In this document: positions 58,127-64,000 of the stretch, one piece after another | Layout: every line of letters begins with the position of its first letter | Position numbering within the stretch: the stretch's first letter is position 1 | Assembly: GCA_014281115.1 (NCBI GenBank) | Contig: JACONQ010000002.1 | Coordinates: 3,968,001-4,032,000 of the forward strand | From: Laburnicola sp. R22_1 | Lineage: Eukaryota > Ascomycota > Dothideomycetes > Pleosporales > Didymosphaeriaceae | Length of the DNA stretch: 64,000 nt | Reading direction: 5' to 3' | Translations under genes and position numbers: made by a program | The notes under the pieces: generated by a model | What the model was told of the DNA's origin: nothing | The model's database searches: none | What the model saw: only the letters and a program-made list of their open reading frames with translations

Positions 58127-58379
58127 GGGTTGCGTAACTTATACTATATAAAATTAATAGTAATAAGATTAGTAACTTTAGTTACTCTTTAAAGGTGTAT
58201 AATAAAAGAGATCTAAGTAAAAGTAAAATTAACACTATTTTATTATTAATACCTTTATTTATTATATTTTATTATTACTAATACTATAGTAGTGCTAAGG
58301 CCTTAACTACTTTTATAGTAACTACCCCTAGTAGAAAGAAGTTAGTAGCTTACTATCTAAAATCTTAGAATCTTATATA

Positions 58380-59650
58380 GTTTTAATAGTCTCCTTATTA
58401 GCTAATAGCTTATATAAATTATTTCTCTTATCTAATAGTGCTATATCCTTTAAATTATCCTCCCTTATATTAGAATCTAATAATATAAATTACTTATTAG
58501 CTATTATAAACTTAATTGTTATAATCTTTTAAATTATTTAAGTAGCAAGATTGTGCTTTTAATCCCTAATTATATCCCTACTAGTATTAAAAACACGCTT
58601 AACACCCACCTATAAAAGTTATATTACTAGAATATTTTTATAATTTATATAAGTTAGGAGTAAAATATTTAATAAACTTTCTACTATACTAGTATATTAA
58701 ACTTATTACTCTTTTTAACTATAGGAATACTTAGGTATATTTATTTTTCTATTTAAGTTAGGCCTAAGTTATAATTAATATCTAGCATAGCTAAACTTTA
58801 GCTAGAGGTAAAAAGGCTAGTAAACTATAAACTAAACAGTAAAGAAGGCTTTTAAAACTATTTACTACTTTATAACCATCTTAGGTTAGTATTTAAGACT
58901 AAAGTAAGGTTTCTAGCTAATAGGCTATTATAGTAATTAATATACTCTAGAAACTATTAGTAGTATATATACTTATTCTAGGTCTCTTATATCTTATTCT
59001 ATATAACTATTAGTATATAACTATATTAAATAACTATAATTATAATACCTTATACGCTATAAGCTTCTGCAAAGGATCTAATATTATTATATAGTTAAAT
59101 AAGAAACCTTTCTCCCTACCTATTCTTAAGTAATACTTGTGCAACTTCTTTTATTTTATCTTAGCTATAGCCTATATAGCTTTTAGCTATTTAATATTAT
59201 TCAACTCTTTAATAAGCTTATTATTTAGTTTATTTAGGAAATTAAAGAGCTAGTTATACATAAGCTAGATATATAGGATCTAGAATTTTTAGTTCTTACT
59301 TAGAAAGTTTATAGCCTTCTTAAACTTTTAGAGTATAGAGATAATTAACTTAAAATATAACTATTTTAGGGCTAATAGTTAAAGTTTCTTAAGGTCTTTA
59401 AAGTCTGCCTCTATAGTATCGCTATAAGTAAAAGTGTTCAATCTCCTAGTTATATTTATTATAATCTTCTTCTTTAACTATATATTAATATTTACCTAAA
59501 GCCTTAGTGCGAGCTTGCACATATTATGCGTAGAGTTCTATCTTATTTAGATATTTTAAATTATAGACAATTACTTTTTTAGCGGTATATTGCTCTATAT
59601 TATAAGAAATTACTTAAATCGCTACAGTAACTAGTTAATTACGATATAAA
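58380..59650 (-). pseudogene. hAT-family transposase relic
   Basis: Reading the minus strand and tolerating many stops, hallmark hAT pieces appear in order. At about 59,120-59,045 is KKLHKYYL followed by IIILDPLQKLIAYK, the LDPxxKLxY signature. At about 58,605-58,570 is GVKRVFNTSRDII, the C-terminal (A/G)ERVFNTARD dimerisation motif, followed by K-H-N-L-A-T. Most interrupting codons are TAA or TAG where glutamine would fit. Boundaries and terminal repeats are not resolvable. Family assignment rests on these two motifs and their spacing. Confidence 0.6.
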
Positions 59651-59810
59651 TAGCACAGAGCTATATACTAGTTAGTCTATAATAACTTTCTTATATAATA
59701 GTAGGAGGGATATCTGCTATTATTATAATATTTTTATTAGAAACCCTTTAGTCGTAAAAAAACCCATAATAACTTTCTATAATAACTTTTTTTTACGCCT
59801 TTTTTTATTA

Positions 59811-59898
59811 CTAAGCAGGGGGCTCTGCTTTTTTTGTCATATTATTTAAGATAAAAGCCTTTGTCGTCCTACCCCTAGGTAGATAAAATAACGCCATA
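59811..59898 (+). mobile_element. SINE-like repeat copy in RIP block
   Basis: CTAAGCAGGGGGCTCTGC head identical to the 18670 copy, then CTTTTTTTGTCAT and AGCCTTTGTCGTCCTACCCC, ending near AATAACGCCATA. It differs from the 18670 copy mainly by transitions. Confidence 0.7.
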
Positions 59899-61032
59899 TA
59901 ATAACTTTTTATAATAATAGCTAACATATCTTACAAAGGGAATTTAGGATAGATATCTGCGCCTAGATTTTGTTTACATATCGCCGCTATAGCGTCTCTC
60001 TAAAATTAAGATTAATAGGCGCTAATAACTTAAGATAATAGATAATATCTTAAACTATAAGGTTAATAATATAAGTAAGATATAGAATTATATTCTCTTT
60101 TAGTTCTAGATAATATTCTTTTCTAATAGTTTATACTAGACGCTTTAAGCTAGAGTACTATTATTGCTAGTATTATTACATATAATTGCTAAGAGCTTCT
60201 GCGTAGTTTCTATATCCTTAAGAACCTATAGTATCTCTAATTCTATTAATACTCTAGTATAGCTGCTACGTATTAGTACAAAGTTAAGCGACTTCTCCTT
60301 AAGCTAATAAGTATTATTAATATAGTAACTATTAATAGCTAGAAAGCTAAGGTAATTAGCTATAGACTACGCGTTAAGCAAAATAGAGAGTTTAGTTACC
60401 CTACTAATATTACTAAAGATAGCTACCTTAGTAGCGTTAAATTTATTTACGAATATTTAGTAGAACCTATATTAGCTAGTTATTATAGCGTTAGGCCTAA
60501 GAAAATAAAAAAAGTGTTTAAAGAATAGTTACTTTACTATTTAAAAAGACTAGTTATTATTAATTACTACCTATATAAGTTTAGTTTTAAATACCTATTA
60601 TAGTAGAATAAACTCTACTATATAGGTTACGTGGTAAGCTAGTGTCTAATTGGCTCTTAAGAATTTAATAGGCGGTTTCTTTCTTTAAACACACACAACT
60701 TAATCTATCTTTCTACTAAGCCCTAATTAGGACTAGGTTCTCCTATAAAATTAGCAACTAACCTGTAACTTAAACCTCTAAAATCTTAACCTTAGAAAGA
60801 CCATTGCATTAGTACTCTAATATAGATAAGTAGTGTTGCCTAAGAAAAAGATAAGATAAAATAATAGCAACGCGCAGCAGTGTATAGAATAGTGTATACT
60901 AGGAATAGAAAGAAACCCAAAAAGAGACTTAGGAGCGAAATTAGGCGCAACTAAGCATAGCGCTAATCTTAAAACAAAGATATAACTTAAGCTTTAATTA
61001 GCTGCCACACTAGCCCTTATTAAATCGCACTA

Positions 61033-61395
61033 CTAGAAATAAATAATAAATAATAAACACTAATAACCCTAGTATATGCACAAATTAGGCATAGAGTGTG
61101 GGCTCTAGAACTAGACTAGACTAGACTAGTACTAGACTAGACTAAGACCTAGACTAGAAAGTAACTAGAACTAAGCACTAAACAACTCTTAGAGTTAGAA
61201 TATTAAGCCTCTAGAAATAAATAATAAATACTAATAACCCTAGTATATGCATAAATTATGTATAGAGCGTGGGCTCTAAAACTAGACACTAAGCGACTCT
61301 TAGAGTTGGAATATTAAGCCTCTAGAAATAAATAATAAATAATAATAACCCTAGTATACACATAATATTATGCGTAGAGTATAGACCTAGGCATA
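61033..61395 (+). repeat. tandem repeat, three units of unequal length
   Basis: Units start at 61033, 61211 and 61322 with CTAGAAATAAATAATAAA and share AATAACCCTAGTATA, GGGCTCTA and GACTCTTAGAGTT-like segments. The first unit is longer because of an internal run of CTAGA pentamers. Confidence 0.7.
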
Positions 61396-61979
61396 AGGAG
61401 TATAGAAATAAAACAAAAATAGAAGCCTAGATTAAGAAGCAGTTAGAACTAGACGCCAAAAGATACTTAGAGCTAAAATCACCCTACTAGAACTAGACAA
61501 CTAAGCAATTATAAATAGATAAGAACTAAGAATAGACTAGGGCACCTAGACCTAGACTAAGAAAAAGACTAAAGCTAGATACTATATTACTCTTAGAACC
61601 TAAAACTAAGGCGAAGTTAGAGAAAGCTAAAAGATAATAATAAGTATAGGTGCGTAAAGGCAGAAATAGAAGCAAAAAAAAAAACTAGAATACTAACTCT
61701 AACTACCTAAGAAACTAACTAGACAACTAGTAATAATAATGTCTACTACTAGAAGACTAAATAACTATTAGCAATTCTAGTTAGAAGGCCTAGATTACAG
61801 TAAGATGCGTAGGTTTCTTAATATTCTAGCACTTAGAAAGCGCAAGAATCTAAGCCTAAAATTTCTTTAGGCTATTAGTTTTATAAAGATAATAAGCTTA
61901 ACTAATAAGAGTATCTATACACTTACTAGAGGATCTTCATCTTTTATAGAAAGCTCCTTGTAAGGATCTAAAAAAAAAG

Positions 61980-64000
61980 CACTAATGCCGCCTTAGCTAG
62001 CTAAAGACGCTAATACCATTATAGCGCAAATAGTAATAGCCCTATAATTTCTTACTAATAAAGTTACCTAGTAGAACCTAGTGCAAAGCCTTATTATAGA
62101 ACCTAACCTATTCTTAGGCAAGAAGCTACACTTTATAAAAGACAATATAACCTAGTTTTTTTAAGACTATAAAAAACGCGCGAACTACTATTAGTACTCT
62201 AAGGAAGATAAGGTTGTTAGAGTTAAGGAATATTACAGCTAAGAGATCTAGAATATACTTAACTTCTTAATGCTAGAATACTCTAAGGCAGAAGAAGAAG
62301 GAGTATAGTAAAAGCTATAGGTAGCTATACGTAGGCATTAGCGAAGTTAGGATTAGGCCTAAACTAAAAAGATAGAAAAAGTATTAAAGGTGTAGCTAGC
62401 ATAGTGTTAAGTAATAATAAACCTTAATATCTATAATTTCCTAGACTAGTTTATAATTAGGTTTAGAAAATGCCTAAGAGTAGACATAGTTATAGAAAGT
62501 TAGAAGGGTATACTCCTTATCTAAGGCCTAAGTAAGCAGCTAGTAGGTAATATCCTAATAAAGAATAACTAGTTAATAGAGAGACCTATAGAGCTTAACT
62601 TTAATATAATAGAGAGATGGCTTTTAAGTAGGGCTTAAATCTAGTTAGAAGAATATATGCTAGATCTAATATATTAAATCTAAGAGCTAATACTATTTTA
62701 GACTATTAAGCCATAAGTACTACTAATGCTATAGAGTATTTTCTAACCCACTAGACTTAACCTAAACTTCTAATAAGTAAGACTATAAGAAGCTCTAGGC
62801 GTGTAAGTAACCCTAGGCTTAACTATCTCTTAACACAAAGTAGATAAACTAACTAAAAGGCTTAAGGCTATAAGGCTTTAGAATATTCTAGTTTAAAACT
62901 AAGACCCTTAAGAAATAGAGATTCTATTAGATCTAGCTATTCGCTAGGAAATTACTATAAGGGTAGAGTAGGCTCTAAAGTAGATAGTACTATAATAGCC
63001 CTAGTACTACATACTAACCTAGTCTTAGGCCTATATAGTAGCGCTAATACGAGTTAATATATATATGGCTGTAGTAGTAATAGACCTAGTATAGTAAAAA
63101 GATAATTATTTTAAAGGATACTTTAAATATAGAAAGGACTATATTATTATAAATAGAGAATGCAAGAAGAAAAATTTACTTAAGAATAATAGATAGGTAT
63201 ACTATAACACAGAATTATAAAGGGTCTAGTAGGGCTAACTAAATAACAATTAGGGCGAAATTTAACGTATTAGTGCTAGGGGCAAGTAGAACTAGATACT
63301 AATTTATCTAGTATAGAATAAGTAGCAAATAGATAAATTAACAAAGAAGGCCCTATAGATATCTTAGAGTTAGGAAGCCATAATAATAGTAATAACTTAC
63401 TAGGTAGAATTAGTTATAAAAGCTAATAGTAGCTAGTTTACATTTAATAAGATAATAGCACCTAGCCTTCTCTCTAAAGAGGAATTTAAAGTGGCTTAGA
63501 AGAAGTAAGCTATTCTAAATAAAAATACACTAGTAATAGTTTAATCTCTAAATTAACTATGCAAACTATAAGCCGCGAGCTTAAATGCCCTAACAACCTA
63601 ACTAAGTCTTAGAGAATTACTAAAGGTAGAAATAATTGTAAATATTAAAGTTTTTAAATAAGGCATTCCTACAGTTTATAGGAGAAAGAATAATAATAAA
63701 AAAAATAGAAGAAGAATAAAGCAGGTATTCTTTCTAGAATAAGATTTTCTAATAGAAGGCATAGAAGATATAGAAATACGTAGGCCTAACAATATCTTAG
63801 GTCTAATCCTAAGAAAGGAGATCTCTATAGCTAAAAAGAAAACAAAACTAGTTAATATTCTAGTAGGCAGTCCTAAAGACATACTATCCTAAGTAATAAA
63901 TGCCAAAGTTAGCCTAATAGTCTAAGAAGTACTTAGTAATATACTAGAAGTTAAAAAGATAATATTTAAGGACGCTTTTAGTAAAGAGAACCTACACTAG
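61980..64000 (+). pseudogene. RIP-degraded retroelement gag-like relic
   Basis: On the plus strand a lysine/glutamate-rich frame can be followed (for example KEDKVVRVKEYY, LNFLMLEYSKAEEEG) interrupted almost only by TAA/TAG codons. Near 63,115-63,170 there is a short stretch spaced like a degraded retroviral-type zinc knuckle (aromatic residues where Cys would be expected, ending NREC). This fits a gag gene of an LTR retrotransposon, but no LTRs, protease or reverse transcriptase are recognisable before the window ends. Tentative. Confidence 0.4.

Larger units (their letters stand above)
56280..64000. repeat. TA-rich, CA-depleted RIP-type block
   Basis: From about 56,280-56,320 to the window end the sequence is dominated by TA, TTA and TAA words while CA/TG dinucleotides are scarce. 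It contains almost no open frame of gene size. This is what repeat-induced point mutation (CpA to TpA on either strand) leaves after acting on transposon clusters. Recognisable relics inside it are a hAT transposase, a gag-like gene, tandem repeats and two SINE-like copies. The block continues past the window. Confidence 0.85.

Noticed and set aside
63676..63882. 68-codon minus-strand frame near the window end
   Set aside because: Leu/Ile/Phe-rich translation of an A-rich plus strand inside the RIP block; most likely antisense noise of the retroelement relic.

Overview
The window is nuclear DNA of a filamentous ascomycete, most likely a Pleosporales-type dothideomycete. The evidence is short GT-AG introns of about 50-90 bp, plant-cell-wall enzymes (GH1, AA9 with CBM1, GH3), a Zn2Cys6 regulator, a Tad-like LINE, a pogo-type DNA transposon, and a TA-saturated block of the kind left by repeat-induced point mutation (RIP). 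The placement below ascomycete is inference.

Layout. 1-18.6 kb is an accessory, enzyme-rich stretch: a GH1 beta-glucosidase cut by the window edge (-), a DUF1479 protein (+), an AA9 lytic polysaccharide monooxygenase with CBM1 (-), a decayed transcription-factor gene (+), a gentisate-catabolism group (gentisate 1,2-dioxygenase, a GFA-family protein, a fumarylpyruvate-hydrolase-like gene with an in-frame stop), and a GH3 beta-glucosidase. The GH3 gene is split by a 5'-truncated LINE carrying a 13-bp target-site duplication, and that LINE is itself split by a pogo-like transposon with perfect 51-bp terminal inverted repeats. 18.6-29.4 kb holds a 91-bp SINE-like repeat, a second GFA-family gene, mitochondrial NADH-cytochrome b5 reductase, an unknown protein, a secreted repeat protein and an AflR-type Zn2Cys6 regulator. 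29.4-33.8 kb is gene-poor.

33.8-56.1 kb is mostly conserved housekeeping sequence: FRG1-like, two 2-oxoglutarate/Fe(II) oxygenases, a Rax1-like RGS membrane protein, an RMD1/DUF155 protein, a DUF2237 protein with a 13-nt first coding exon, an ELL-like elongation factor, a UBE2C-type ubiquitin-conjugating enzyme, a broken copy of a conserved ascomycete gene, a membrane DnaJ protein and a Kelch protein.

From about 56.3 kb to the end the composition changes abruptly to a TA-rich, CA-poor block with no intact gene. It holds a hAT transposase relic, a gag-like relic, a 33-bp minisatellite, a longer tandem repeat and two more copies of the SINE-like repeat.

How the parts relate: GH1, AA9 and GH3 would cooperate in cellulose breakdown, though the GH3 is disrupted. 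Gentisate dioxygenase and the FAH-type hydrolase are the first and last enzymes of gentisate ring cleavage; with a broken neighbouring regulator and a stop codon in the hydrolase, that group looks as if it is decaying. All gene models were read by eye from the sequence; splice sites are inferred from frame continuity, GT/AG signals and family similarity.
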